The notes below the pieces were generated by a model that saw only the letters and a list, made by a program, of their open reading frames with translations, had not been told where the DNA came from and searched no databases. This document shows, in pieces, positions 51,462 to 60,713 of a DNA stretch of 64,000 nt (the first letter of the stretch is position 1; every line of letters begins with the position of its first letter). The translations under genes were made by a program, and so were the position numbers. This DNA is from Pirellulimonas nuda (lineage in GTDB: Bacteria; Planctomycetota; Planctomycetia; Pirellulales; Lacipirellulaceae). The stretch covers positions 4,836,001 through 4,900,000 of the forward strand of contig NZ_CP036291.1 in assembly GCF_007750855.1 (NCBI RefSeq). Reading direction: 5' to 3'.

Positions 51462-52499
51462 ATGAAGGCTTTGGAAATCACCGCGCCGGGGGAGTGCCGG
51501 CTTACTGAAGTGCCAACGCCCCAGCCGGGCGCCGGCGAGGTGCTGCTGCGCGTTCGCACGGTCGGCTTTTGCGGCAGCGACCTGAACACCTTCCGCGGGC
51601 TCAATCCGCTGGTCTCGTACCCCCGCGTGCCGGGCCACGAGATCGCGGCCACGATCGAGCAGTTGGGCGAGGGGGTCGACGGATGGTCGGTCGGGACTCC
51701 CGTGCTTGTGTTCCCCTACACCGAGTGCGGCAAATGCAGCGCGTGCCGGGCCGATCGCCCCAACTGCTGCCGCTACAACCAAACCCTCGGCGTGCAACGC
51801 GAGGGCGCCATGTCGGAGTTCTTCGCGATCAGTGCAGAGAAGATCATCAGCGCCGAAGGGCTGTCGTTCTCTGAACTCGCCCTCGTCGAGCCACTGACGG
51901 TGGGGTTCCATGCCGCCGCCCGGGGCCAAGTCCGCGACGGCGACACGGTTGCCGTGTTCGGGGCGGGCGCCATCGGCTTGGGGGCCATCGCGGGCGCCGC
52001 TTTCCGCGGGGCGCGTGTGATCGCCATTGACGTAGACGACGCAAAGCTCGAGCTGGCCACCGCCTGCGGCGCCGCTGAGGCCATTAACTCGCGGACCATG
52101 CCGCTCCATGATCGGCTGCAAGAGTTGACCGACGGGCACGGCCCGGATGTGGTCATCGAAGCCGTGGGGTTGGCGGAGACCTTTGTCGCCGCGGTAGAAG
52201 AAGTCGCTTTCGCCGGGCGGGTCGTCTACATCGGCTACGCCAAAGCAGCCGTGGCGTACGAGACGAAGCTGTTTGTGATGAAGGAGCTCGACATCCGCGG
52301 GTCTCGGAATGCGCTCAAGGGCGACTTCGAGAACGTCATCAAGATGCTCTCTTCCGGAGGGTTCCCGAGCGACCGCATCGTCTCACACCAATCTACGCTG
52401 GACGACGCGGGAGAAACACTCGCCGCCTGGGGGCAGAACCCGCAGGCGTTTACGAAGATCCACGTTGATTTCCCCCTGGGGGATTCGCTGTCTTCGTGA
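51462..52499 (+). CDS. Zinc-type alcohol dehydrogenase, RspB-like (sugar-acid dehydrogenase)
   Basis: The ATG at 51462 gives 345 residues in the medium-chain dehydrogenase family. Zinc-binding residues are visible: Cys in [11 protein letters not shown], His-Glu in [11 protein letters not shown], and the structural zinc cysteines in [16 protein letters not shown]. The cofactor site is [20 protein letters not shown]. The sequence leans towards the RspB/L-galactonate-dehydrogenase group, and it ends with [10 protein letters not shown] as in that group. After UxaE makes fructuronate, such an enzyme could reduce it to mannonate, or oxidise L-galactonate. The role is inferred from position, 144 bases after uxaE. 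A downstream 500-base gap separates it from the nitrate genes. Confidence 0.88.
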   Translation: MKALEITAPGECRLTEVPTPQPGAGEVLLRVRTVGFCGSDLNTFRGLNPLVSYPRVPGHEIAATIEQLGEGVDGWSVGTPVLVFPYTECGKCSACRADRPNCCRYNQTLGVQREGAMSEFFAISAEKIISAEGLSFSELALVEPLTVGFHAAARGQVRDGDTVAVFGAGAIGLGAIAGAAFRGARVIAIDVDDAKLELATACGAAEAINSRTMPLHDRLQELTDGHGPDVVIEAVGLAETFVAAVEEVAFAGRVVYIGYAKAAVAYETKLFVMKELDIRGSRNALKGDFENVIKMLSSGGFPSDRIVSHQSTLDDAGETLAAWGQNPQAFTKIHVDFPLGDSLSS

Positions 52500-53008
52500 C
52501 AGGCTGCCTCGGATCGGGCCAGAGCGGGGCGTTCGGGCGCTGGCCCGCGGGCCATGGTTCGTGCAGGGTCGGTAGAGCCAGGGCCTGCCGCGGTCGCACC
52601 CGCCCCGTGGGACCGCGTTGACCTGCGGCCCAGAGAGATCCTGCCCCAGGGCCAAGCTCAATGGCGTTGTGCACTGGCGCCGGACGCGATTGTGGGCGCG
52701 CACCAAGTAGCAGCCGCAGTCTTCCCGGCTTGCTTCGCCGCCCCCCAGAGTCGCTCTAGCCCACGCCCTCCCCCGAGACGCTGGCCGGCGCCGTGGAATC
52801 GTGCGTTGCTGCGCAGAGTACGGGCACGCCGATGGCAAGCTAGGAGGGGATGGCAACGAATTGTCCCACGGTGGATCCGCAGAGCGCACAGGGGGGGCAC
52901 GTTGGGACCCCCTAAGCTCAGCAAGCAAAGCGGCGCCGGCTTTGCATTGCCGGCTGCGTACTGACATCCATCAGCACCTATGCAGCTAAAAAGCCGGCCC
53001 GCCCAGCT
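52500..53008. other. 509-base gap before the nitrate operon
   Basis: No coding region or RNA gene is recognisable. A GCCGGC pair (about 52936-52955) forms a small stem. Near the 3' end lies a sigma-54-like -24/-12 element at 52931-52947. Farther upstream a TGCACT (52670) and a GCGCACCA (52698) resemble enhancer half-sites but do not form a clean dyad. The promoter of the nitrate operon must lie here. Confidence 0.5.
52931..52947 (+). promoter_or_regulatory. Candidate sigma-54 promoter of the nitrate operon
   Basis: The bases CGGCGC, five bases, TTGCA place GG at 52932-52933 and GC at 52944-52945 with exactly ten bases between. That is the spacing essential for sigma-54 promoters. The -12 half (TTTGCA) is a perfect match and the -24 half (CGGCGC for TGGCAC) is partial. 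The start of transcription would be near 52957, about 50 bases before the nrtA-like ATG. Sigma-54 is the usual sigma factor for nitrogen genes in many bacteria. Confidence 0.4.
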
Positions 53009-54475
53009 ATGCCGAACTCCCTGCGTTTCGCGACCCCGCTCTTCTGCCTGCTCCTGGCATGCTGCCAAGGGTGCGGGACAAAGCCAGCAGAGGTCGATCT
53101 GAGCGTGCTGGCGGACCTCGAGAAGGAACTGGCCCAGGGCCCGGCCGGAGCGACCGCCGCCGAGCCCACGTCTCTTTCAACGAGGAAGCAGCAAAGAACG
53201 CTGGACCTGGAGAAGGACGCCCTCAAGCTGGGGTTCATCAAGCTTACCGACTGCGCTCCGATCGTGATCGCCAAGGAGAAGGGCTTCTTCGGCGACGAGG
53301 GGTTGCAGGTAGAAGTGATCGCCCAACCCAACTGGCAGACCCTGCTCGACAACGTCATCAGCGGCGAGCTCGATGGCGCCCACATGCTCTCGGGCCAGCC
53401 GATCGCCGCCACGATCGGCATCGGCAAACAAGAAGACATCTTCACTGCGTTCACGATGGACCTCAACGGCAACGCGGTCACCGTTTCGAACGCCATCTGG
53501 GAGCAGATGCAAGAGAACGAGCCGCGGCTCAAGCAGCCGCGGCCGGAGCATCCGATCTCCGCAGACTCGCTCCGGCCGATCGTCGAAGACATGCTTGCCG
53601 CGGGGCAGAAACTACAGATGGGGATGGTGTTCCCTGTTTCTACGCACAATTACGAGCTGCGCTACTGGCTCGCCGCGTCTGGGATCAACCCCGGGATGTA
53701 CTCACCCAGCGATATCGCGGGGCGGACGGACGCCCAGGTCGAGCTGTCGGTCACGCCGCCGCCGATGATGCCGGCGACGCTCGAAGCGGGCAACATCCAG
53801 GGGTACTGCGTCGGCGAGCCTTGGAACCAGCAGGCGGTGGCCAAAGGGATCGGCGTTCCGGTCACGACGAACTACGACATCTGGAAGAACAACCCAGAGA
53901 AGGTGTTCGGCGTGAGCAAGAGGTGGTCCGACGAGAATCCAAACACCCATGTGGCGGTCGTCAAAGCGTTGATCCGCGCAGGCCAATGGCTAGACGCCGT
54001 CGACCCGTCCGGCGACCTCGTCAACCGCGAAGAGGCGGCCCGCATCCTCTCGCGGCCCGACTACGTCGGCGCCGACTTTGCCGTAATCAAGAACTCGATG
54101 ACGGGCCACTTCTACTTTCAGAAGTCCGACAAGCGGGCGATGCCCGACTTCAATGTCTTCTACAAGCACCACTGCACCTACCCATGGTACAGCGACGGCG
54201 TGTGGTTTCTGACCCAGATGCGAAGGTGGGGACAGATCGCCGAACCCAAGCCGGCTCAGTGGTACGAGGAAACTGCCAGAAAGGTGTACAAGCCCGAGGT
54301 CTACCTGAAGGCGGCGCGGATCCTGGCCGACCAGGGCCTGATCCAAGAGGCCGACGTTCCCTGGGAGACCGACGGCTACAAGCCCCCCACCGATGAGTTC
54401 ATCGACGGCGTGACCTACGACGGCCGCAAGCCGCTTGAGTACCTCAAGGCCCACCAGATCGGCAACCAGGACTAG
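53009..54475 (+). CDS. nrtA: Nitrate ABC transporter substrate-binding lipoprotein (NrtA-like)
   Basis: This 488-residue protein has a lipoprotein-type signal with cysteines at LLACCQGC, a low-complexity linker with a short helix ([14 protein letters not shown]), then the NrtA/CmpA binding fold. It has [57 protein letters not shown] and [14 protein letters not shown]. These are conserved in nitrate- and bicarbonate-binding members. Because the same operon encodes nitrate reductase and nitrite reductase, nitrate or nitrite is the likely ligand. It is the first gene of the operon, after a candidate sigma-54 promoter. Confidence 0.92.
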   Translation: MPNSLRFATPLFCLLLACCQGCGTKPAEVDLSVLADLEKELAQGPAGATAAEPTSLSTRKQQRTLDLEKDALKLGFIKLTDCAPIVIAKEKGFFGDEGLQVEVIAQPNWQTLLDNVISGELDGAHMLSGQPIAATIGIGKQEDIFTAFTMDLNGNAVTVSNAIWEQMQENEPRLKQPRPEHPISADSLRPIVEDMLAAGQKLQMGMVFPVSTHNYELRYWLAASGINPGMYSPSDIAGRTDAQVELSVTPPPMMPATLEAGNIQGYCVGEPWNQQAVAKGIGVPVTTNYDIWKNNPEKVFGVSKRWSDENPNTHVAVVKALIRAGQWLDAVDPSGDLVNREEAARILSRPDYVGADFAVIKNSMTGHFYFQKSDKRAMPDFNVFYKHHCTYPWYSDGVWFLTQMRRWGQIAEPKPAQWYEETARKVYKPEVYLKAARILADQGLIQEADVPWETDGYKPPTDEFIDGVTYDGRKPLEYLKAHQIGNQD

Positions 54476-54545
54476 CGCCCCCCGCCTCCTCGCCGCCCCC
54501 TCTGGCGAAAGCCCCCTTCCCACGCAAACCCAACGCCCCAGGCCG

Positions 54546-56150
54546 ATGAAGTACACGCTGATCAAGGCGATCGACGTCGCAGGGCTCAACTTCCTGACCC
54601 CCGTGGTGCTGCTGTGCTACGGGGAGGAACCGGCGAAGCAGCTCAGGGAGATCGGGCGGTACATCGTGCTCCCCCTGTTGGCCGTAGCCGTGGCCGTTGG
54701 CGTGTGGGTCCTGGTTGCCGAGCGCATCCAGACCAAATCGGGCAAGCTCCCGAACCCGGCCCAGACGTGGTCGGCCGCGTCCGCTATCTGGACGTTCCAC
54801 CTCCGCGAAGAAGACAAGGCCGACGCCTACCTGGCAGAGGGGAGCAACCGAGCGCAGATGCTTGACGAGACCGAAGCGCGGCTGGCCAAGCTCGAAGCCG
54901 CCGCGGGCATCATCGAATCCAAGTTAAGCAGCTCGCAGGCAGACGCATCCGCCGCGGTCGACGCAAAACAATCGCCGGCGGAGGCGCGTGTCGCCAAGGC
55001 GACCGCGGAAATCACTCGCGCCCGGTCGCGACGCGAAGAGGCGCTGCTGCGTCTCGCCCAGAAGCTCCCGGCCGGCTCGCCGGAGGGGAAAGAGCAGCTC
55101 GTCGGCTACGTCCGCGCGCACGAGGCGAAGAAGCAACTCGAGCGCGAAGAGCTTAAGGCGCTCCGCGACCAGCTTGCAGCGCAGCAGGCTGGCGCCAAGC
55201 CTGAGGTTGAGCGGTGGACCCGCCTCCAATCGTCCGTCGCCGAGGAGCAGCAGTACCTGGCGAAGAAGGCCGACCTGCTTGCGGGCGCCAACCGAGCCGC
55301 GAGACTCGACCGGGAGAAGGCCCAACTGACCGAGGCAGAGCAGGAGCTGCTCGCCGCAACGGGCGCAGACGCCCTGGCGGCGGCCAGGCGGGTCGAGCGC
55401 GCCGAGGGCCGGATCGCGTCGGTCGCCCAGTCGGCCTACGCCCAGCCGGCGACGCTGCCATTCCAGACCAAGCGGAGCGTGCTCTGTGTCTTCTGCGGGT
55501 TCCTGCTTGGGTCGGCGATCGCGATCCCCATCGGGATCCTGTGCGGCCTCTCCAAGACCGTCATGGCGATGGCGACCCCCTTTATCGCGTTGCTCAAGCC
55601 GGTCTCTCCCATCGTCTGGCTGCCGGTAGCGCTGATTATCGTCAGCGGGTTCATCCCGGACCCCGACAAGAACCCGCTCGTCCAGAAGCTGTGGGCGCTG
55701 CCCTGGATGGGCGACTACAAGATCAATCCGGCGTTCATCGCTTCGGCGATCACCGTGGCGCTTTGCTCGCTGTGGGCGACCATGACCAACACCGCCCTGG
55801 GCGTCGCGTCGGTTGACAAAGACCACCTCAACGTCGCCCGGGTGCTGCGGCTTGGGTTCTGGGACCGGCTCTTCAAGATCGTGCTGCCTTCGGCGCTGCC
55901 GCTGATGTTCGCCGGGCTGCGTATCTCGCTCGGGGTCGGCTGGATGGTGCTGATCGCCGCGGAGCTGCTCAGCTCGTCCGAGGGGATCGGCAAGTTTGTA
56001 TGGGACCAGTTCAACAACGGCGCCAGCGACTCGTTCGCCAAGATGGTGGTCGTGGTGTTTGAGGTGGGCGTGGTCGGCTTGCTGCTGGACCGTGTGATGA
56101 TCGTCTTCCAACGCCTCGTGAGCTTCGACGGCGCACCGGCAGCGATCTAG
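54546..56150 (+). CDS. nrtB: Nitrate ABC transporter permease (NrtB-like) with large coiled-coil insertion
   Basis: The ATG at 54546 gives 534 residues. The frame continues upstream to 54435 but overlaps nrtA there. Residues 35-60 form a first membrane helix. Residues about 88-297 are a charged alpha-helical stretch rich in Ala, Glu, Lys, Arg and Gln with heptad-like patterns ([33 protein letters not shown]), which is not part of normal NrtB proteins of about 280 residues. The permease domain follows: [59 protein letters not shown] and [13 protein letters not shown]. It sits in the inner membrane and serves the ATPases downstream. Confidence 0.92.
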   Translation: MKYTLIKAIDVAGLNFLTPVVLLCYGEEPAKQLREIGRYIVLPLLAVAVAVGVWVLVAERIQTKSGKLPNPAQTWSAASAIWTFHLREEDKADAYLAEGSNRAQMLDETEARLAKLEAAAGIIESKLSSSQADASAAVDAKQSPAEARVAKATAEITRARSRREEALLRLAQKLPAGSPEGKEQLVGYVRAHEAKKQLEREELKALRDQLAAQQAGAKPEVERWTRLQSSVAEEQQYLAKKADLLAGANRAARLDREKAQLTEAEQELLAATGADALAAARRVERAEGRIASVAQSAYAQPATLPFQTKRSVLCVFCGFLLGSAIAIPIGILCGLSKTVMAMATPFIALLKPVSPIVWLPVALIIVSGFIPDPDKNPLVQKLWALPWMGDYKINPAFIASAITVALCSLWATMTNTALGVASVDKDHLNVARVLRLGFWDRLFKIVLPSALPLMFAGLRISLGVGWMVLIAAELLSSSEGIGKFVWDQFNNGASDSFAKMVVVVFEVGVVGLLLDRVMIVFQRLVSFDGAPAAI

Positions 56151-56206
56151 CAAAACAGTAGACCACCGACACACAGTCACACAATCAGAGGGGGTGAGGT
56201 CGTTCG

Positions 56207-57064
56207 ATGGCGTTTCTAGAACTCGACAACGTGACATTCGCCTACGGCTCTGGCTCAAGCCGGTACGAGGTGTTCCAGGGCGCGGACCTGCGGGTCCAGG
56301 AGAACGAGTTTGTCGCGGTGCTCGGCTTCTCAGGGAGCGGAAAAAGCACGCTGATCTCGCTGCTGGCCGGCCTAGAGAAGCCAACCCTGGGCGGGGCTCG
56401 CTTGCGGGGCGAACCGATCGCCGGCCCGGGTCCCGACAAGGGGGTCGTGTTCCAGAACTACTCGTTGCTCCCGTGGCTGACGTGCGTCGGCAACATCGAC
56501 CTCGCGGTCCGCCGGGTGATGCCGGGGCTCAAGGGCCCAGAACGACGCGCCTACGTGCAAACGTATCTCGACCTGGTCAGCCTCACCGGCGCCGAAGAAA
56601 AGAAGCCGCAAGAGCTATCGGGCGGGATGCGGCAGCGGCTGTCGCTGGCTCGCACCCTCGCGATGAGGCCCGAGGTGCTGCTGCTGGACGAACCGCTTAG
56701 CGCGCTAGACGCCCTTACTCGGGCTGTGCTGCAGGACGAGATCATCCGCATCTGGGAAGAGGACCGCCGCACGGTTGTGATGATCACCAACGACGTCGAC
56801 GAGGCGGTCTTGATGGCCGACCGCATCGTGCCGATGACCCCCGGCCCTTCGGCATCGCTTGGCGACAGCTTCTGCGTTTCTCTCCCGCGACCGAGGGACC
56901 GCGCCACGCTCAACTTCGACCCAGACTTCAAGCGGCTGCGGAACGACGTGACCCGGGCCATGCTGCGGATGAGCAGCGACGCAAAGGAGCTTGCGCCGGT
57001 GCTCGATTATCCCCTCCCCGACCTAGAACCGGTCATCCCCGGACGCCCGTTGAGCGTAGCGTGA
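56207..57064 (+). CDS. Nitrate ABC transporter ATP-binding protein (NrtC/NrtD-like), first copy
   Basis: The protein has 285 residues in one nucleotide-binding domain. Walker A is [10 protein letters not shown], the signature is [16 protein letters not shown], and Walker B is [12 protein letters not shown]. The D-loop and switch His region reads [17 protein letters not shown], where the usual switch His is Asn. It belongs to the nitrate/taurine/sulfonate group. The gene begins 56 bases after nrtB and ends 59 bases before the second ATPase gene. The two ATPases would form a heterodimer as in the cyanobacterial NrtABCD system, although the solute-binding domain fused to NrtC there is absent here. 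Confidence 0.92.
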   Translation: MAFLELDNVTFAYGSGSSRYEVFQGADLRVQENEFVAVLGFSGSGKSTLISLLAGLEKPTLGGARLRGEPIAGPGPDKGVVFQNYSLLPWLTCVGNIDLAVRRVMPGLKGPERRAYVQTYLDLVSLTGAEEKKPQELSGGMRQRLSLARTLAMRPEVLLLDEPLSALDALTRAVLQDEIIRIWEEDRRTVVMITNDVDEAVLMADRIVPMTPGPSASLGDSFCVSLPRPRDRATLNFDPDFKRLRNDVTRAMLRMSSDAKELAPVLDYPLPDLEPVIPGRPLSVA

Positions 57065-57123
57065 TCGAGCCCCCGAACGCCGAACCCCGCTCTCAGCGAC
57101 CCAAGAATCCTTAAGGACCTTGC

Positions 57124-58047
57124 GTGACTTCCTATCACGACAAACGCTTCGTCGAGATCTTCCAGCTCACCAAGGCCTACCCCAACCGGTACGCCGACGA
57201 CGTGAAGGTGGTGGACGGATTCGATCTGGTCATGCAGCGCGGCGACGTAGTGAGCGTGATCGGACACTCGGGGTGCGGCAAGAGCACCGTGCTGACGATG
57301 CTCGCCGGGCTCAACCCCGCCACGTCGGGCAGCATCGCGGTCAACGGCCGCGAGATCGACGGCCCCGGCCCCGACCGGGCAGTGGTGTTTCAGTCTCCCT
57401 GCCTGCTGCCGTGGCTCACCACGCTGGGCAACGTGATGTTGGGAGTCGAGAAAGTGTACCCGCACGGTTCCAAGACCCAACGGCGGCAGATCTGCGAACA
57501 CTATCTCGCGGCCGTCGGCCTGGCGGACTCCATGCACAAGTACCCGCGCGAGATGTCTGGCGGGATGCAGCAGCGGGTCGGCATCGCTCGGGCCATCGCC
57601 CTGAAGCCGCAGGTGCTGCTGCTCGACGAACCGTTCGGCCGACTCGACTCGCTCACTCGGATGGAGCTGCAAGACGTGGTGCTGCGGGTCCTCGATACCG
57701 ACCGGATCACGACCATGATCATCACCCACGACGTCGATGAAGCGATCTACATATCCGACCGCGTCTGCATGATGACCAGCGGGCCGCGGGCGCACGTTGG
57801 GCAGATCTTGGAGATCCCCTTTGCACGCCCCCGCCAACGCGCGGACGTGCTCGAACACCCCCTCTACTACGACCTCCGCGGCTGCTTGATCTCGTTCTTG
57901 GAGCAGCAAGACCACTCGGATGACAAGAGCGGGGTCCACGACGACGCATCGGCGACGATGCAACGCGTCGAGGCGCTCTACGACACCACGCACGGACGCG
58001 TGGGTGTCGACGCCGCCGACCTCGCCCTCCCCGTCGGCGCCGCCTAA
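57124..58047 (+). CDS. Nitrate ABC transporter ATP-binding protein (NrtC/NrtD-like), second copy
   Basis: The GTG at 57124 opens 307 residues. Walker A is [11 protein letters not shown], the signature is [16 protein letters not shown], Walker B is [12 protein letters not shown], and the switch region [17 protein letters not shown] keeps the catalytic His. A C-terminal tail of about 50 residues ([20 protein letters not shown]) is variable and charged. This copy has the full set of catalytic residues, unlike the first. The TAA stop is embedded in the AAGGAGG ribosome site of the following GAF gene, so translation is probably coupled. Confidence 0.93.
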   Translation: MTSYHDKRFVEIFQLTKAYPNRYADDVKVVDGFDLVMQRGDVVSVIGHSGCGKSTVLTMLAGLNPATSGSIAVNGREIDGPGPDRAVVFQSPCLLPWLTTLGNVMLGVEKVYPHGSKTQRRQICEHYLAAVGLADSMHKYPREMSGGMQQRVGIARAIALKPQVLLLDEPFGRLDSLTRMELQDVVLRVLDTDRITTMIITHDVDEAIYISDRVCMMTSGPRAHVGQILEIPFARPRQRADVLEHPLYYDLRGCLISFLEQQDHSDDKSGVHDDASATMQRVEALYDTTHGRVGVDAADLALPVGAA

Positions 58048-58060
58048 GGAGGCTCGTTTG

Positions 58061-59032
58061 ATGACACTTACCTCAGCTCCGCCGAAGGCCAAGTTGGTTC
58101 GCGCCATCGAGGTTTGGCGCTGCGACGACTCCGGTCAGCGGCTCACGCTGGCCTCGGGCGCCTACGGAGACGACGACGAGCTTCGCTCCGGCAGCGAGTC
58201 GATGAGCTTCTGCCTCGGCGAGGGCCTGCCCGGGATGGCTTGGCGCGACCGATCGCCGGTCGTTATGCACGACTTGCAGGCGGGCGAGTTCCTACGGGCC
58301 GAGCTCGCGGAACGGGTCGGCCTCTCGAGCGGCATCGCGGTCCCTTGCTTGCATCGGCAGCAGGTCGCCGGGGTAGTCACGTTCTTGTGCGACCACGGGC
58401 AGGACGCAGAAGGCGCGTTCGAAGTTTGGCGCCGGAACCAGCGAGACGAGCTCGCCTTGTCCGGCAGCTACTACGCGAACCTCGACCGCTTTGGCCTGAT
58501 CAGCCAGTACGTCAAGTTTCCAAAGCGTGCAGGCCTGCCCGGCAAGGTGTGGAGCGAACAATCTCCCAAGCTGGTCGGGAACCTCGGGTCTTCCAAGGAG
58601 TTTATGCGCGCCGCCGGCGCACGGGCCGAAGGGCTGAACGCCGCGCTGGGCCTGCCCATCTTCTCTTCGCCGCTCGAGATCGACTCGGTCGTTTGCCTGC
58701 TCTCGTCCGCCCGGTCGCCGATCGCATCGGTGATTGAGGTATGGACGCCGGCAGAGCCAGATGACGAAGGGACCGATTCGCTCACGCTGCGGTCGGCCTT
58801 CTACGGCCCGTACGTCGACCTGGCGCCCGCGGCGAGCCAAAGGCGTTTGTCACGGGGCGAAGGACTGGCCGGACGCGCGTGGCAAGAGATGGCCCCCGTA
58901 GCGACCGACGACGCCCCCGCCTTTGAGACCGCGCGTGGCCGCAGGCTGAGCGAGTACGGGCTGTCCACGGGCCTGGGATTCCCCGTCTTTGTCGGTGAGC
59001 GCCTTGCCGCCGTGGTCACCCTGATTGGATGA
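58061..59032 (+). CDS. Triple-repeat GAF-domain protein of the nitrate operon
   Basis: The ATG at 58061 has an ideal ribosome site (AAGGAGG at 58046-58052) and gives 323 residues. The chain consists of three tandem GAF-like repeats of about 97 residues: 15-110, 119-215 and 224-323. Each has an EVW start, a GLPG or GLAG followed by a W, and a C-terminal LP/FPVF core (AIEVWRCDD, AFEVWRRNQ and VIEVWTPAE). No kinase, output or DNA-binding domain is present, and there is no membrane segment. GAF domains bind small ligands. Here the protein could sense nitrate, nitrite or redox state, or regulate the transporter or reductase. Function is unknown. Confidence 0.82.
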   Translation: MTLTSAPPKAKLVRAIEVWRCDDSGQRLTLASGAYGDDDELRSGSESMSFCLGEGLPGMAWRDRSPVVMHDLQAGEFLRAELAERVGLSSGIAVPCLHRQQVAGVVTFLCDHGQDAEGAFEVWRRNQRDELALSGSYYANLDRFGLISQYVKFPKRAGLPGKVWSEQSPKLVGNLGSSKEFMRAAGARAEGLNAALGLPIFSSPLEIDSVVCLLSSARSPIASVIEVWTPAEPDDEGTDSLTLRSAFYGPYVDLAPAASQRRLSRGEGLAGRAWQEMAPVATDDAPAFETARGRRLSEYGLSTGLGFPVFVGERLAAVVTLIG

Positions 59033-59039
59033 ATCTGCC

Positions 59040-60713
59040 GTGACTGTCCTCGCCAAACCGCCGATCGCCCCAGCAAGCCCGCACAACGGCGCCGCGCCGG
59101 CGGGCGACTTTGTCACCCGCCTGCTGGCCGAGCAACGCGACCTGACCGCGGTAGAACGGTTTGCGCGGGTGCACGAAGCAGACTCCCCGCCGGCTCAAGC
59201 GAAGTACTACCGCGACCTGATCCCGCTAACGACCCCGGGCGCCGGCGAGCAGTACGCGTTCGAGGTCGACCTCGACGCCTGCACGGGCTGCAAGGCGTGC
59301 GTCAGCGCTTGCCACAGCATGAACGGGCTTGAGCCTACCGAGACGTGGCGGGCGGTCGGTTTGCTACAAGGTACAGACGACCAGTTCCCTATTCTCCAAC
59401 ACGTCACCACCGCTTGCCACCACTGCCTGGAACCGGCCTGCCTGGCCGGCTGCCCCACCAACGCTTACGAGAAAGACCCCATCACGGGCGTCGTTTCGCA
59501 CCTCGACGACCAGTGCTTTGGCTGCCAGTACTGCACCATGGCATGCCCCTATGAGGTTCCCCAGTACAGCAAGACGAAGGGGATCGTCCGCAAGTGCGAC
59601 ATGTGCCACGGCCGGCTCGCCGCGGGCGAGGCGCCAGCCTGTGTGCAGGCCTGCCCCAGCCAGGCGATCCGCATCAGGATCACGCCGCGTGAGCTGACCA
59701 AAGCGGAGGCGTCCGGTCGAGGCTTGTTGCCTGGCGCCCCCGACAGCGAGTTCACGAAGCCCACCACACGCTACCTAGGCGCAGATCGGCTGCCGGCCGG
59801 AACCGCGCCCGCCGACGCGGCTCACGCGTCGCCGCAGCACGCCCACTGGCCGCTGATCATCATGCTCACGCTCATCCAGATGGGGGTCGGCGCCTTTGCG
59901 GTTCTCTCGCCGCTGCGTTGGTGGGCCGGCGGAGGAGAGGCCTTCGTGGCGCTCGCGGCGCTCACCGCCATGGGCGCCACCGGCGTGGCCCTGGCGGCGA
60001 GCACGCTCCACCTGGGTCGACCGACGTACGCGTTCCGGGCGGTGCTAGGATGGCGCCACTCGTGGCTCAGCCGCGAAGCGATCGCCTTCGGCGCCTTTGC
60101 CGGCCCGGCGTCGGCCGTGACCGCGTACGCCCTGCTGCCCTATTTGCCGTTCCAACCGCCGCTCGAGCCCCCGCAGGCGCTCCGTGTGCCGCTCGAGGCG
60201 TTTACCCCGATCGCGGGTGCGGTCGGCGTCTACTGCTCGATCCGCATCTATCAGTTCACCCGCCGAGTCTTCTGGATCGGCCTAGGGACCGCCTCGCGGT
60301 TCTGGCTAACCTCCGCCGTGCTGGGGCCGGCCCTCGTGCTTGCCTGCTGGTCGCTCACCCAGAACGCCGGCGCAGTTTCACACGGCCTGGCGGCATGGAT
60401 CATCTTGGCCGCGACGACCAAGCTGCTGTTTGAAGCATCTATCCTCCGACCGTCGGCCGAGACGCACCCTTCGCAACGGCTCACCGGGCAACTGATGACG
60501 GGGCCACTCGCCGCGGTCACGGGCGCCAGGTTCGCGGCCGGCGTGTTGGGGGGCGTGGTCTTGCCGTTAGCCGGGTTGGCTGCGGGGGGCGCCGTCGCGG
60601 CTGCAATCTCCTGTACTTCTCTCGGCTTGCTGGTGGTCGGCGAGCTGGCAGAGCGGACGCTGTTCTTTGGAGCGGTCATCCCGCTCCGCATGCCGGGGGG
60701 GATCAAACCATGA
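59040..60713 (+). CDS. Fused DmsB-like [4Fe-4S] electron-transfer and DmsC-like membrane protein
   Basis: I chose the GTG at 59040, seven bases after the GAF stop. A TTG at 59025 in frame is the alternative. The 557 residues begin with a four-cluster ferredoxin domain like DmsB ([39 protein letters not shown] and [21 protein letters not shown]). They continue after residue about 270 with about eight membrane helices of the DmsC/NrfD kind. In dimethyl-sulfoxide and related reductases these are two proteins that take electrons from quinol and pass them to the molybdenum subunit. Here they are fused, and the nitrate reductase gene overlaps by four bases (ATGA). A membrane quinol donor for the reductase is the natural reading. 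Confidence 0.9.
   Translation: MTVLAKPPIAPASPHNGAAPAGDFVTRLLAEQRDLTAVERFARVHEADSPPAQAKYYRDLIPLTTPGAGEQYAFEVDLDACTGCKACVSACHSMNGLEPTETWRAVGLLQGTDDQFPILQHVTTACHHCLEPACLAGCPTNAYEKDPITGVVSHLDDQCFGCQYCTMACPYEVPQYSKTKGIVRKCDMCHGRLAAGEAPACVQACPSQAIRIRITPRELTKAEASGRGLLPGAPDSEFTKPTTRYLGADRLPAGTAPADAAHASPQHAHWPLIIMLTLIQMGVGAFAVLSPLRWWAGGGEAFVALAALTAMGATGVALAASTLHLGRPTYAFRAVLGWRHSWLSREAIAFGAFAGPASAVTAYALLPYLPFQPPLEPPQALRVPLEAFTPIAGAVGVYCSIRIYQFTRRVFWIGLGTASRFWLTSAVLGPALVLACWSLTQNAGAVSHGLAAWIILAATTKLLFEASILRPSAETHPSQRLTGQLMTGPLAAVTGARFAAGVLGGVVLPLAGLAAGGAVAAAISCTSLGLLVVGELAERTLFFGAVIPLRMPGGIKP

Noticed and set aside
53059-54396. 445-residue plus-strand open frame overlapping nrtA
   Set aside because: Out-of-frame reading of the binding-protein gene with Arg-rich composition and no recognisable domain.
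54924-56384. 486-residue minus-strand open frame
   Set aside because: Antisense to the nrtB-like gene, which has a clear permease domain; the composition is a shadow of that gene.
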